A DNA stretch of 64,000 nucleotides from Tubulanus polymorphus (taxonomy: Eukaryota > Nemertea > Palaeonemertea > Tubulaniformes > Tubulanidae). Location: assembly GCF_964204645.1 (NCBI RefSeq), contig NC_134027.1, forward strand, positions 19,146,485-19,210,484, read 5' to 3'. Below the pieces are notes generated by a model, which was not told the DNA's origin, did no database searches, and saw nothing but the letters and a program-made list of their open reading frames with translations. Below are positions 32,825 to 45,448 of the stretch, one piece after another (positions within the stretch are counted from its first letter, which is position 1; every line of letters starts with the position of its first letter). The position numbers and the translations under genes are program-made.

Positions 32825-33674
32825 TATTTCGCCTAATCCAGTACTATCGCTCCATTCGGTAACCAGCCTTGTCCAGCCTGGTTTCAGCCTTAAGACGAAA
32901 CAACACCATGTTCAAACAGAAAGTGAATGCAATAGCCAAGGGACTAAAGATCCAAGTGGACTAAAAACCTAGGTGTGATTTTGGAATTTAGCCAGCCAAT
33001 ATTACTTGAATTCAGTTCCCAACAAATGACCAACGTTGTTTGAATCAGACATCATCCTTTCGTAGGCTACGCTATATCCTATCGTAATTTGTTTTGCCAA
33101 TGCGATAATTGTAGGTCCCTATGGAAAGTTCACAACGCAAATATCATCATAAACATTGAACACATGTGGCGATATTGAACAAGGGCGATATTGAAAATAT
33201 TGAAGAAAGGCCAAGACCCCTCACACGACACCTCTTATAGCACTTTTACAGCTTATGACGTTTTCAAAATGTCACCTGCTGTGCGCACAAAGTAAACCTT
33301 TAAGAAACGCATGTGAGACAATTTATGAAAAGTGCAATGCAAGTGCAGGCAATAGGCCTCTACATTATTGAAGACATAAAGAGACCGCCACTACTATATT
33401 GAACAAAATAAATTCCGCTGATTCTAGAATTGATTGAATTCGTAATTTTTACAGGGTCTTAGGCTAGTTTGATTAATTTAATAGTCTTTGATTGAACTGC
33501 ATCGTTCATCTGACTTGAAAATTGCAAAATTCCTTTGATTAGCAAATTCTTTGTAGGCTAACTAATATGCCAGTTCTCAGCATTACTGCGAAGAACTGCA
33601 ATTTTTTGAAGCAATTTTTGATTGCAGTGGTCGATTGCTGATTTTTTACTGGTTCTCATACCGGTAGGTCTATG
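32825..33674. other. Intergenic, nothing recognised
   Basis: No supported ORF, repeat or RNA. Confidence 0.45.
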
Positions 33675-34201
33675 CACAGGGGTTTGGCGATGGGCTATTT
33701 CCGGGTTGTTGATAATCTCGTGAGAATGGCGCTTAATATGAACTGTGAATAAATTCAAAATATTACGGAAATACCTTGTGTTTATATATCCGCTATAAAG
33801 TTCCGATAAAAAATTGGTCGTTAAGGATCAGACGGTCGTGACGCTCTAGGCTGTATAAAACCACAAGGGATGCAGTCCTCCGCTGTTGGGACAGTTACGT
33901 GCTTCAGGTTCGCATTCAGTCAAATAAGAAGCGTTAAGTCATGTGACTGTCCCAACTTTCTGGCTGGCACGACTTGAAGGTGTTTCATCCCTTGTGATTT
34001 TATATAGAGCGTCACGGCCATCTAATAATGATCCTTAACGACCAATTGTTTATCGGAACTTTATAGCGGATAAATAAACAATATAAACACAAGGTATTTC
34101 CGTGATATTATGAATTTATTCGCAGTTCATATTTAGCGCCATTCTCGCGAGATTATCAACAACCCGGGAATAAAATCCAAGCCCATCACCAAACCCCTGT
34201 G
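33675..34201. mobile_element. Full-length fold-back element (527 bp), 8-bp duplication
   Basis: Starts CACAGGGGTTTGGCGATGGG and ends with the complement; arms of over 200 bp pair almost to the centre (TTGGGACAGT near 33887 against ACTGTCCCAA near 33947). Flanks GGTCTATG and GGTCAATG (33667-33674, 34202-34209) match 7 of 8. This fits a hAT-type insertion; the transposase is not present. Confidence 0.8.
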
Positions 34202-35241
34202 GGTCAATGTTGCCGCGGCAAACTTACTTCAAATTCATCAAAAACATTATAGGCTATTCAAAGAAGAAAAAGTCATTCAGAATATAATTGCTGCGGCCTT
34301 CGCCGCTGCACTTCCAACGCCAATCAACTACAAAATCCAAGCTAAAACACTGAAACACTTTAATTCTATGATATCAAAATTAACATATGCCTCGACTCTT
34401 TCATACTGTGATGAAAACACAAAATAAAATCCCACGTTTTCTTCTTTCATAATACAAAATTTAATAATTGGCCCTTGATGAAGTGTTTGTCACCTAGATT
34501 TCATCTATTAGGCCTACATATCTAGGTTTACTGATATTGGATGCGTATTCAGCTAGAAATGATAATAATCTCACCCCGAGAAAAACAAAACCCTACAATT
34601 ACACACATGCACCATCTATCAGTACAAGAGAAAAAGTGGTTCCAACACAACTTTGTTAACAATTAATAAAAAAGAAGCTAAAAGATTATGCTTAATAGGA
34701 TTGGCTTGTTGTGCAAGGCACAGTTAAGGTGCACCTCGAATTCTAGTAAAAAGGGTCCCTAAACTAAACAGCATCAAACTCAAAAGTAAATCGCGATCAA
34801 TTAAATTCAAATCAATCCACCCTCCCCCCCCCACAGTTCTTAACTAACTAAAGTCAAAGACTTTCGATCCTTTTGACCTTACCTTCTTCTCTCTCTACGA
34901 AAGGTCCGTCTGTGCCTAAACTTTCGGTTCGACTTGTTGTTTGACCTGTCATTTATTTCGTTATCGTATTAGTTTGATGACTTCATCGGTCAAGTGGATT
35001 CGCATGTGAGATATTTCGGTTCGATTCAGCAGGCTACAACACCACCCTAAGTGGGTCAGTCGGCAAACTTTGTAAACAAATCTATTGCGTAGCGGCTGTA
35101 TTGATTAATTGTTGAGAATTACCCTCGCTTGCCAGGGTTCTATATCCACGCTGGTCATCGTTTAACATTTCGATGCCATAACGCTTTACTTGGATTTGAT
35201 ATTTTCGAGCCCTAATTTATTTCTCAAATCATTCAAAATTA
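34202..35241. other. Intergenic; one family I end fragment
   Basis: CCTCGCTTGCCAGGGTTC at 35122-35140 resembles the non-B-box end of family I. A run of C lies near 34823. No gene. Confidence 0.4.
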
Positions 35242-35347
35242 CGTCTTCATCTGTCAAAGGATTCGAACCCACTACGCTAAAGCTGTTCCCCGAACAGGTG
35301 GGAGCGAGTTCGCGGAGCGATACCCAGACCCCTGGCAAGCGAGGATG
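35242..35347 (-). mobile_element. Family I element, internally deleted copy (106 bp)
   Basis: Both ends are kept and the middle is lost. Perfect 9-bp duplication TCAAAATTA at 35233-35241 and 35348-35356. The A-box/B-box fusion (TAGCGTAGTGGGTTCGAATC on the minus strand) is intact. Confidence 0.85.
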
Positions 35348-36200
35348 TCAAAATTACTGTACATAAAATTGATATTATTGCGGACACATTTTTTTATGCC
35401 GTGTATTAAACAGTCGCAATAATGTTTACATGTGACTAATTTGACAATCTAGTTGAATATTGATAACAGAAAAACAAATAATTAGCGTTGATTACTTGTT
35501 GCGCCCGCACAACAACGAAAAAAATCTCTAAACCCACTGGCCAGCGCAGACAAAAAACCAAGGGCGGTTTTTGCGCGTGAAGTAGTTGTTTTAGCGCGTT
35601 AACTACGATTTGTTTTTGCGTGGTCATGTAATTATATTCTTAGCGCGTAAAAACTAAGTCACACGCGCTACTAAGTCACACGCGCTAATATTTTCGTGTC
35701 TATTTTGATTCATCAATTTTGATGTTGTGCTTTCCAGTCGACATAATGTCCGATTTTGTAAAGCTTTCCTTATTTCTATAACAAGTAAAACCAAAAAGAA
35801 GCGACTTTTGACGCCATTAACTTTTAACTAATGATAATAACTGTGGCAGGTTTTTGGAAGGATTTGGGATTTTATGTTCCTGGCTAATGATTTTAAGAGT
35901 TGTTTTCCATCAAGTTATTGCCAAAAAGCCCATCTCTCACATGTATCCTCGTTTGCCAGGATTTCATAGCCAACACAAACCCTGGCCGCAGACCCTTCAT
36001 TGGTCTTTTACGGCCCAAGATTTCTTTGGCAGACAGTTTGTCGCTCAGCAACCAAATTAGCCAATCTATCAGATGCAGATTAGAACGATAACCACACTCA
36101 AACGTGGTGAACGGATAATAAGATAAAATCCCACTATTTACAGATTAAAAGAATTAAAAACCAGAAATTTATTTATTCAATCTAAAATATATAAAAGACA
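35348..36200. other. Intergenic, possible Penelope-like debris
   Basis: GCGCG(T/C) words cluster near 35570-35690. A family I-like end (ATCCTCGTTTGCCAGG) lies near 35945. Short ORFs at 35854-36091 are not recognised. Confidence 0.35.
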
Positions 36201-36292
36201 CGACGTTCGATCTCACCCTAGAGATCATCGTCAGGTGACGAAGAGATCATCGTCAGGTGACGATGATCTCTAGGGTGAGATCGAAACGTCGA
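36201..36292. repeat. Inverted pair of hammerhead-like motifs (Penelope-type remnant)
   Basis: An almost perfect palindrome centred near 36247. Each arm carries the pattern GATGATCTCTAGGGTGAGAT followed by CGAA(A)CGTC. The minus-strand arm has CTGACGA, matching hammerhead box CUGANGA, but its second box lacks one A. The plus-strand arm keeps GAAACGTC but has GTGACGA. Penelope-like retroelements are known to carry such hammerheads. Both copies here look mutated and are probably inactive. Confidence 0.45.
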
Positions 36293-36354
36293 ACCAGACC
36301 AGATTCTACCACAGCACTGGGCACCCTGATCCTGAACCCGTCATGTCTCAGAAG

Positions 36355-36384
36355 CACCACAACAACAACAACAACAACAACAAC
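36355..36384 (+). repeat. (CAA)n microsatellite
   Basis: About nine uninterrupted ACA/CAA triplets directly after the hammerhead-like palindrome. Confidence 0.9.
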
Positions 36385-37333
36385 TGGAACACCACTGAGA
36401 GGGTGACATATTGGATTTCCCAAGAAAAGTTTAAGCATGATGAAAACATCCATGGCTTCATTCTAGAAACAAATTGTCAAATTCATCTGTTAATAATATT
36501 AGTTTGAACTAATCAAATCAGAGTGACATTTTTTCAGGACACTCTGTAGGCCTATAACAGTTTCGTATTTTAGAAAATAGCCAGTATGTGTTTGTGATGT
36601 TTGATAGACATCTTGGCATTAATTCGCATTGATTATAGAACGATAGCCATGAGGCATGACAGCTATTGTCCAAGCTGTTGAACTTTTATCCGATAAATCT
36701 GTTTTAGACAGGAAATTAGTAGGTACGAAGTTGTATGATTTCTTAATGCTTTTCGCTTAAGCTAATTATTCTCTGAATATTAATTCTCTGAATTTTATTA
36801 ATAAGTACAAGTCGATGTGGACCAATTCGAGTCCGGTTGGGAATGATTTGTTTGGTGATATTCTGTCGGACCAACTTAAAGATGCTGATAGATCGAATCG
36901 ATTAGTCTCGCTATGCGGAGCGCGTGAACGGTACTTTTGTTGTGTGTCACCGGATGACAGTCGTGGTCGTTTTTTGATCGGGCCTTCTTCCTGTTCCGTT
37001 CCGCGTCTGCCTTTTCACAGGCCGGGCGCTGAATACATTCGTACCTACTGGAGTTGTGGCGTTTGGCACCCTTCGTACGTCGAAGGTTTGGTTTTCAGCT
37101 CCAAACGTAAATGGGTTATCTGAGCGTTTTTTAACCATGGCATGTTTATCATTTCGGTCGATAAGCCTACCATTACTGGCCACTTAAAGTTTTCTTCCTC
37201 TGGGTACCATCTCCAAGATCTTGCGTGTATCTATTTCTTGGAGTCGCTCTACGTGTGATTTGGCGCCCCGTATCCAGGTGTCTTCGGATTTTTTGTTCTC
37301 TTTTAACTTGTTTTTGGCGCGGAGGACTTCGAC

Positions 37334-38889
37334 TTGTGTATCTTTATTTTTAGGGAAGTTTCAAGTGCCGGTGAGGTGTTGTTCCTACGTTTAAGCCTTA
37401 CGCATGGATGTTTCATGTCATCTCTAGATTTAAAAGATGCGTATTATTCAATACCAATTCGTTATGAAGATAGGATTTATCTTCGGTTTTATTGGAAAGG
37501 GGTGCTCTATCAGTATACCTGTTTACCAAATGGCATTTCCTCGGCGCCCAGATTTTTTACTAAGCTTTTAAAGCCGGTTTTGGAACCTCTTCGAAGAAAG
37601 GGTCATATTTCAGTAGATTATATTGATGATATCTATTTGAAAGGAAATTCGATCAATTAGAATAATGCTAATACTTCAGAAACTGAGCTTCAATTAACAA
37701 ATGCTGGATATTTGATACATGAAACAAAATCAGAAAAAGAAGCTAGTACCCAAAGGAAATGGTTAGGTTTTCGGCTTAACTCGCTATCTTGGTCAGTTTT
37801 TATTGGAATTGATAAAGTTTTGAAAATCCAGAGTGAATGCCAATCACTTCTTGATTCATTGAGACCCATGTTGTACCAAATTGCGAGAATAATTGGTATC
37901 CAGGTTTCAGTTTTCCCAGCTGTTCCACTAGGTCGTTTACATTATCGGTATCTTGATAGAGATAAAGTGGTTGGAATGAAAATGTTTGCTGGTGATTTGT
38001 CAGCCAAAACGTATTTATCTTTGCAAGCTAAAGACGAATTGATTTGGTGGATCAACAATATTTCTGGTTCTTTTGCCCCTATTTCAAGGCATCCACCAGA
38101 TGTCACACTCACTATAGATGCCTCAGAGTCAGGCTGGGGTACAATTTTTGATGATAAACGTGCTGGAGGTCATTGGAATGATCTTGAGAATTCATCTCAT
38201 ATTAATGTTTTAGAGCTTATACTGCTATATATGGTCTGAAATGTTTTTCAAAAGACTGAACTTGTAAGCATATTCTTGTTCATTCTGATAATTCCTCTAC
38301 TGTTTCGTGCATTAGTAATCAAGGTGGAACGAAATCATTAGTCCTTAATGATTTATCGCGTTTGATTGGGAATTAGTCGTTAATAATAAGGGGTGGATTA
38401 CTGCTACTCATATTAGCAGAATTTTGATGCAGATTTAATCTCGCGAGAAAAGGTTTCAAATAAAGAATGGATGCTTAACCCAAGCGATTTCCAGGGAAAT
38501 TGTCTCGAAATTTGGTCTTCCCGATATTGATCTTTTTGCTACACGCATTAATAAACAAACTCAAGAGATTTGTTTTTTGGCATCCTGACCCCGAGGCTTA
38601 TGCGATTGATGCATTTACCTTTTCTTGGAAACCTTGGTTTTGGTATGCTTTTCCACCGTTCAGTATAATTGCAAAATGCATATCTAAGATTCAACCGTGG
38701 TACCCAAGATTAGTATCTACGAGTAATGATTCATTCATTCATTATGTCTCGCAGGAAAGATCTATTGTTTCTCCCACAAGATTCGCAACTAATTCATCCG
38801 ATTTTCAAGCGTCTGAATCTGCTGGTTTATCGAGTTTAAGTTTAAACTTACGAGCAAGATCCTTGTCAGAACAAACTATTGAAAAATAG
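37334..38889 (+). pseudogene. DIRS-type retroelement fragment: reverse transcriptase and RNase H
   Basis: The first part has reverse-transcriptase blocks: SSLDLKDAYYSIPI, LRFYWKGVLYQYTCLPNGIS, SAPRFFTKLLKP and the catalytic YIDD (37619-37630). The frame is broken by a TAG at 37658-37660 but continues in the same frame to KWLGFRLNS and RNase H (TIDASESGWGT, HINVLEL), which stops at 38237. A shifted frame then has HSDNSSTVSCISNQGGTKS near 38280 and PDIDLFATR near 38521. Another frame has SWKPWFWYAFPP and IQPWYPRL. This order is that of DIRS elements. The tyrosine recombinase and methylase-like domains are missing. A possible upstream coding part (36815-37123) is not recognised. Dead copy. Confidence 0.8.
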
Positions 38890-39225
38890 GGTAAGGTTAG
38901 AAGCGGGTGAGGTCATGGTATAGAAATGTAAAGAATGTACATATTAGTACATAAGTCTTAGGTTTTTGGTTCAGGGAGAGTACAAAAGAGAGTACATGAG
39001 AGAGAGTACAAAAAGGAGTTGGGGAGATTAAGCTGAACAAGATGGTGTAAGCAGTAGAGAGAAAATAAAGAAAAGCTTGATCATACCAGATAGAAGTGTT
39101 AGTAGTTATTATCATATTTACATAAGGAAGAGGCAGGGCAGCAAATAGACTGGTTGATCCCATCCCCCATTTTACATTTTCGATGCATGTCAAACATGTC
39201 AGTATCGAGTTACTTCCGGGTTAAA
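38890..39225. other. Non-coding, purine-rich on the plus strand
   Basis: GAGAGAGTACA(A/T) repeats near 38985-39010. Nothing else recognised. Confidence 0.4.
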
Positions 39226-39507
39226 ATGGCGTCTCATCGAATAAGCGAAACTAGGAGTAATATATCAAAATCGCACTGGAATGATCGAACAGTAAATCAG
39301 CTGATAATCTATGAATCATAAATGTAATAAGCAAACAAAAGGAAATTTAAAATTTTAAGTATCGAATTAATCCGCTGATATTTACTCGAATTCAAACAGC
39401 CACTACTCAATTGATACTTATTCATTTTGTAGGTAAGAAAAAGGGCTCAGCTGTGATAGTCATTCCGAAGGAACTTGGCGAAGGGGGACTTACTTTCTTT
39501 ATCAACC
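39226..39507 (+). CDS. Possible first two exons of an unrecognised gene
   Basis: ATG in good context (AAAATGGCG) at 39226 reads MASHRISETR and leaves one base before a GTAATA donor after 39256. The next exon, 39433-39507, follows an ATTTTGTAG acceptor, is in matching phase, reads SKKKGSAVIVIPKELG then EGGLTFFIN, and ends at a GTATGT donor. Nothing downstream could be joined with confidence. The second exon looks coding (balanced residues, no stop), but I do not recognise the protein. Alternative: chance ORF. Confidence 0.35.
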
Positions 39508-40447
39508 GTATGTGAAATATATTCAGTGAATAGTTATGTTTATGAGGATGTGAAAATGACTAGTCTGAATAAAGTTTACAATAGTTGAACTCCTTGTCAG
39601 TGTTTTGTGAGATCAGATATTTGGATCCACCGCAACATCTCTACCTATAATCTCGATACAGGCAGTGAGTTGGGACAGACTTGGGTAAAACCAGTAATTC
39701 GGATCAACTGGATATTCGCAATATTGTCCTTTCCTCATGGACCAAACATGATTTTTGCTAGAAATCCATCACAACAAATTCTTTTTCACTGCTATTCTAT
39801 GTTTATTGCCCACTTCAAGTAAAAAATCTTATCCAATATACAGACTCCCTGACAAGGCGCGTGACATACGTATTGTATGACGTTACAAATTATGTGACAA
39901 CAGAATAACACCGATATCTCTAACTTAACTCGAATCACAAAGACCAAGTCTTGACAGTGGGCCTAAATCCAATCGCAATTCAAATTGAACCCTCACTAGT
40001 GCAGTTATTCACAAAATCTTTAAACTGGGCGCTAGATTCTTTATTCTCTTTGATTACTACATGACGTTACTTTCTGAAATTAAATCAATATACATATCAC
40101 TAACAATTAAACCTGGATTGACTTTTCAATTCATGTCTCATCCGTTTTTCAAACTTACCATCATGCATAACAATTCATTCTGTGCGTTGAACTAATTTGA
40201 TACGCGTATCTTCCATTTCTCTCTTCTGATTAGAACGCTCACAATAATCTACAATAGACAATCGATTGAGTATTTGTAAATAAGTATTCACTTACAATGA
40301 CAATGTTGACAAGTTTTGTAGAGTGAAGTTACCTAGTGTTATATATTTTCACAGCACTGAATTGACTGCTGTCCATTGTCACATTCAGAATAACCAATCA
40401 ATCATCTTTAGTGAACAAACAAGTAGCCTTTGCTGCCTGGCTGATTC
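39508..40447. other. Possible intron or intergenic, nothing recognised
   Basis: If the exons at 39226-39507 are real, this is intron; no exon with fitting phase was found. Confidence 0.3.
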
Positions 40448-40773
40448 CATCCTCGCTTGCCAGGAGTCCGGTATCGCTTCCGAACTCGCTTCCACCAGCC
40501 CCCTGGCCTCACGACGCGCGATTTCATTACTGGCGCTTTTGCGCATGACGTCATATATCAACACGCGACAATACTTCTGCGTTCGCTACGTGTTCGCTGA
40601 TTGGTCCATTTACCGGGAAATTCCATAGATGCCTAATGTCGTTTTTAACAAGCGCTGTGATTGGCCCGACCTGATTCTGGTCGGCTAGTAACGACTCCAA
40701 CGACTCGTGGGGTCAAGGGTTTCGGGGAACAGCTTTAGCGTAGTGGGTTCGAATCCCTTGATGGGTGAAGATG
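40448..40773 (+). mobile_element. Family I element, full-length copy (326 bp)
   Basis: CATCCTCGCTTGCCAGG to GGGTGAAGATG, with perfect duplication GGCTGATTC at 40439-40447 and 40774-40782. Contains TGACGTCA near 40547, GATTGG near 40599 and 40661, and the A-box/B-box fusion TAGCGTAGTGGGTTCGAATC at 40737-40756. Confidence 0.9.
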
Positions 40774-41259
40774 GGCTGATTCAGTTCAGGATGTCAGTCA
40801 GTCACTAGTATCTCGTATCGCATAGTGTTTTTTTTTCGTTTTTTCAGTCCCATGTCGATTGACAACCGTTCCTTAGGCAAGGGTATGTTTTAGACATCCT
40901 GAATTGTATACCTACATTTCCGGGACCACACGCAGTGCAGGTGCCCGTAGAAGGTTACCTGGCAGTTTTAGTGGAGTTTCTCTGTTCATTTGATATAAAA
41001 AATGACTTTAAAGAGGTCCATGGAACGTAAATCGAGACACTCTGTAAGGCGGCCATGTTACATTGTTCACGTGATGAAATACCGAAATCTGATTGGATCC
41101 GTATATTCCGCGGAAGATGGCGGACCGGTTAAACCTGTCCTGAGACTGCGAATGCAGGTGGCGCAAAAGGCAGCAAAAGGAACGAGTTACATAGAAGATG
41201 CAGAATGAAAATCAATAGTTCCAACTTTGGCATGTGTCTAATCAAAGGGGGGTAGGGGT

Positions 41260-41361
41260 CATCTTCACCCGTCAAGGGATTCGAACCCACTCTGTTAAAG
41301 CCGTTCTCCGCTGGTGGAAGCGAGTTCGGGAGCGATACCGGACCCCTGGCAAGCGAGGATG
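41260..41361 (-). mobile_element. Family I element, internally deleted copy (102 bp)
   Basis: CATCTTCACCCGTCAAGGG to GCAAGCGAGGATG with the middle missing. Duplication GGTAGGGGT / GGTGGGGGT matches 8 of 9. B box GGTTCGAATCC intact; A-box region altered. Confidence 0.8.
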
Positions 41362-43379
41362 GGTGGGGGTTAGAAAGAATTAGACAGTTATTCTAATTGA
41401 CGCAACTATTGAAATTAGAGGATGCTCCCTTAATTGCTTTGGGTCTTGATAACACGACATAATCAAAAATGAAATATATGACGTTAGCTGTTGCAATCAT
41501 GATATGGAAGTCCCCTATGACTTTTATTTTCACTTTCACTTGAAGGTGACACAAACTGCAGTGAATAACAAAGGAAGTTGCGTTGTGATGTATACCGCTG
41601 TAATATTATAATAATAATCCGATTTCGCAAATTTTGTTGATTTGTCCATACCCCTGAGATAGAATTGCTTAAAAAGAAACTTAAGTTTTTTCAAAGCATA
41701 TGAAATGGAACCACATTATATGAAGGCAACAACGACACGATAAACTCCAAAATAATTCACAAGGATCTATGGTCTGAATACGACAAAAGGAGATGTGTCG
41801 GATTCTTGTCCTTGTGGTTTAAGCAGTCATTTGTATTGTAGGTACGTGTATTCAATTAGTAAGACAAAAGGTTTCATTTCATTCTCCGACATTTTAAGGT
41901 CTTGCATTAGGTCTTGAACTACCGATTGTACTGAATTAAATTGAACTGAAGTCAGCTACGTAGATGATTGGACATTTGATGCCATAAGAATGATTGGAAT
42001 TGAAAGTTTGTGGAATTAATTCAAGTGAATTTTGATACATGTCTCGTGAGTAACATCAAAAATGACGATTTGATGTGGAATAGCATTGACATGTCAGAAT
42101 AAATCCTTAGATAGTACACGAGCTGCCAATGATTTATCACTGCCGCGGGAAACCTCGTGGCAATCTCGAGGTAACTGGTCCCGATCAGAAAATCGCATGC
42201 CGCTGTGTTTTCCATGCTTTCTATGAAAAAGAACGCCATCAGCAATAATGAAATTGTCGAACATACATCTACGGATCAGGATACATAATCAAATTCTAAA
42301 TCAAACTTATTGACCATACGTAGACAATATTTTGTCGGCTGAAAAATACTTTGTTATAATCATTATTTATTTTCGATTGGTTTCGATACCGAAGACTTTG
42401 AAAAACAAATTCATAGAATTTCAGAATAAGATCGGCTCTGTGAAGGATACGACGATTATAAAACATAGACTTTCCATTCATCTTTGTGCGAAAAAAATGT
42501 TTAGCCTTGAAACGTTGCACTGCGGCCTCTCATATTGAAAGCCTGGCGGAGGCACATGCAAACTACATAAGTCTGATATTTCTTCCATAAGGACCATCAA
42601 AGGACGAGGAAGTTTCATAGTAAAAGTCCGTAACGGTAAGTATTGAAAAAGGGCATAGCCAGGACTTTCTACCGGGGGTTACTTTTTGATGAAGCAGAGT
42701 AACCACCTAGTTTTGGAAAAGGAACATGAGAATTGAGATGGTGTTGGATGATCGGGGAGGTCTTTTAAAGATTTTCTTATAGGCCAGTACACTTTAATAT
42801 TTAAAGAATATTTCCGGGCCGAAAATGTTTGTTTTTTTTCTTCTGGTTACGTCCCTGAATATCAGTCTTTATTACTCATAAGATTTCTTCAATCGAACTT
42901 CATTTTGAATTGGACATTATGAAACGCGCTTTATCCACCCCATGTGAAAAGTGTCATTACTTCTCTTCAATGACCGATTTTGAGTTTCAGTTTTACTCAT
43001 ACAAATGCAATTTTCATTGTCGTTCCCTATTACGTATATTCTATACCTTATCTCAGAACTAATAAACTGAAACAATCTTTCATTTCCTTGTTTTCTTATT
43101 CATTTCCGTTCGGAAAGTTTGGAAAATTCTTTTGTTTTGGTGCGCCAAAATAGATTTTTTTCTAGGAAATACGGCATTCTTCGCGTATTGGCGTTCTGGT
43201 GCCTTCATTTGATTACAGTAAGGCCGACCTACGCCCGGCTTTACGTGATGACGTTTGTCGGGTTTTCTTCCACTTTCGAAACCTTTCTGCACAGAATGGG
43301 GCATCACCGACTACAGAAGTGCGTTAGATTTAATGAAGGATAAGAATCTGAAGTTGACAGATTTGTAAACTGGCAACAC
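41362..43379. other. Intergenic, no gene
   Basis: Several ORFs of 70-75 codons, none with splice context or recognisable domains. No repeat boundary seen. Confidence 0.45.
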
Positions 43380-43679
43380 CATCCTCCCTCGGCAGGGATT
43401 CGAACCTGATAGCATCGCTACACTCACCCCTGCCACACTAGACCGAGTGCGCAGGTACGGTATGCGCAGCTTTGCCGCACAAAAACTTGCGACATTAATC
43501 AGATTGCTCGTTGTGCTTATCAAGAAAGAACTATAAATGGGGAAGCCCAGGCTGAAATAAAACGAGATATCTGACTGGCTATAGACGTCTCCTAAGCGCG
43601 CTGTCGGTCTAATGGGTCAGGGATTCATACCGTGGCAATCGCGGTGCCATCAGGTTCGAATCCCTAGCGGGGGAGGATG
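43380..43679. mobile_element. Family II tRNA-like-ended element, copy B (300 bp)
   Basis: CATCCTCCCTCGGCAGGG to GGGGGAGGATG. Both ends have B-box-like cores (GGATTCGAACC and GGTTCGAATCC). Flanks TGGCAACAC / TGGCATCAT match 7 of 9. Non-coding. Confidence 0.72.
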
Positions 43680-43937
43680 TGGCATCATTAGCCGGGCCAA
43701 GATTGAACGTTGCTAAGGTAACGTACTGCTAAGGGTTTCTTGAAAGGTTAATTCTGTTGGACTCTTTTACAATTTTCACATCGATAGACGTTAAACCTAT
43801 TATTTCATATCCACGCGCCTACCTCAATATGAAATTATTTATTCATTATTTCAAGTCATTATCTAAAACAGTTCGAAATCAAGAAGACATAATATGCGTA
43901 ATGTGAATTTACTTATTTTAGAAGTTCCATTTTGTAT

Positions 43938-44775
<838 letters not shown>

Positions 44776-44808
<33 letters not shown>

Positions 44809-45012
44809 TATAATAATAACTATAACTATAACTATAACTATAACTATAACTATAACTAAACAATAACAATAACAATAACAATAACAATAACAATAACAAT
44901 AACAATAACAATAACAATAACAATAACAATAACAATAACAACAATAATAATAATAATAATAATAATAGTAATAAATGTAATAAATAATAATATTAATAAT
45001 ATTAATAATATT
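44776..45012 (+). repeat. Compound microsatellite and short-tail repeat
   Basis: Successive blocks of (AATGAT)n, (CTATAA)n, (CAATAA)n, (AAT)n and (TTAATAA)n. It ends next to CACTGCGTCTTAGAGCAG, a phrase like the one near 51690 (GACCGCACTACACTG...CAGTGCGG), which suggests the tail of a dispersed retroelement. Confidence 0.8.
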
Positions 45013-45448
45013 AACTCCACTGCGTCTTAGAGCAGTTTACATAAGATATACACATTATCATATTACATTTCAATAAAATGTTGTTTAAAAAGGTACAGGT
45101 TTTCACAGATTTCCAGATTTCTAAAATTAGATCAGATCACTACACGATTCGCTTACAGCTCCGCGGGAAATAATGCGGGTCTAGTCTTAACAGTTTTTGC
45201 AATACGGAACCATGGACTTTTTTAGTCCACAGGGGAATGTATTACTCAAAATGCAGATGATTGAAATGTTGGAAGAATGGGCGAAGGCACTGCTAGCCCT
45301 ACATGTCTTTATAGGGGAAATCCCTATAGAGATGTGCTATTTCGACTTGACAACAATATAATTCACAAACATGGTAAGAGATTTACATGACATACCCTTG
45401 AAGTTTACAAGTCCCCTAATTAGGTTGCTTGGCAAACTATCACATCAC
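45013..45448. other. Intergenic, nothing recognised
   Basis: No supported ORF or repeat. Confidence 0.4.

Noticed and set aside
36815-37123. Gag-like ORF upstream of the DIRS reverse transcriptase
   Set aside because: Position fits, but I recognise no capsid or zinc-knuckle motif, so it is not called.
41002-41208. 68-codon ORF after ATAAAAAATG
   Set aside because: No matching splice sites or domain; basic residues reflect local composition.
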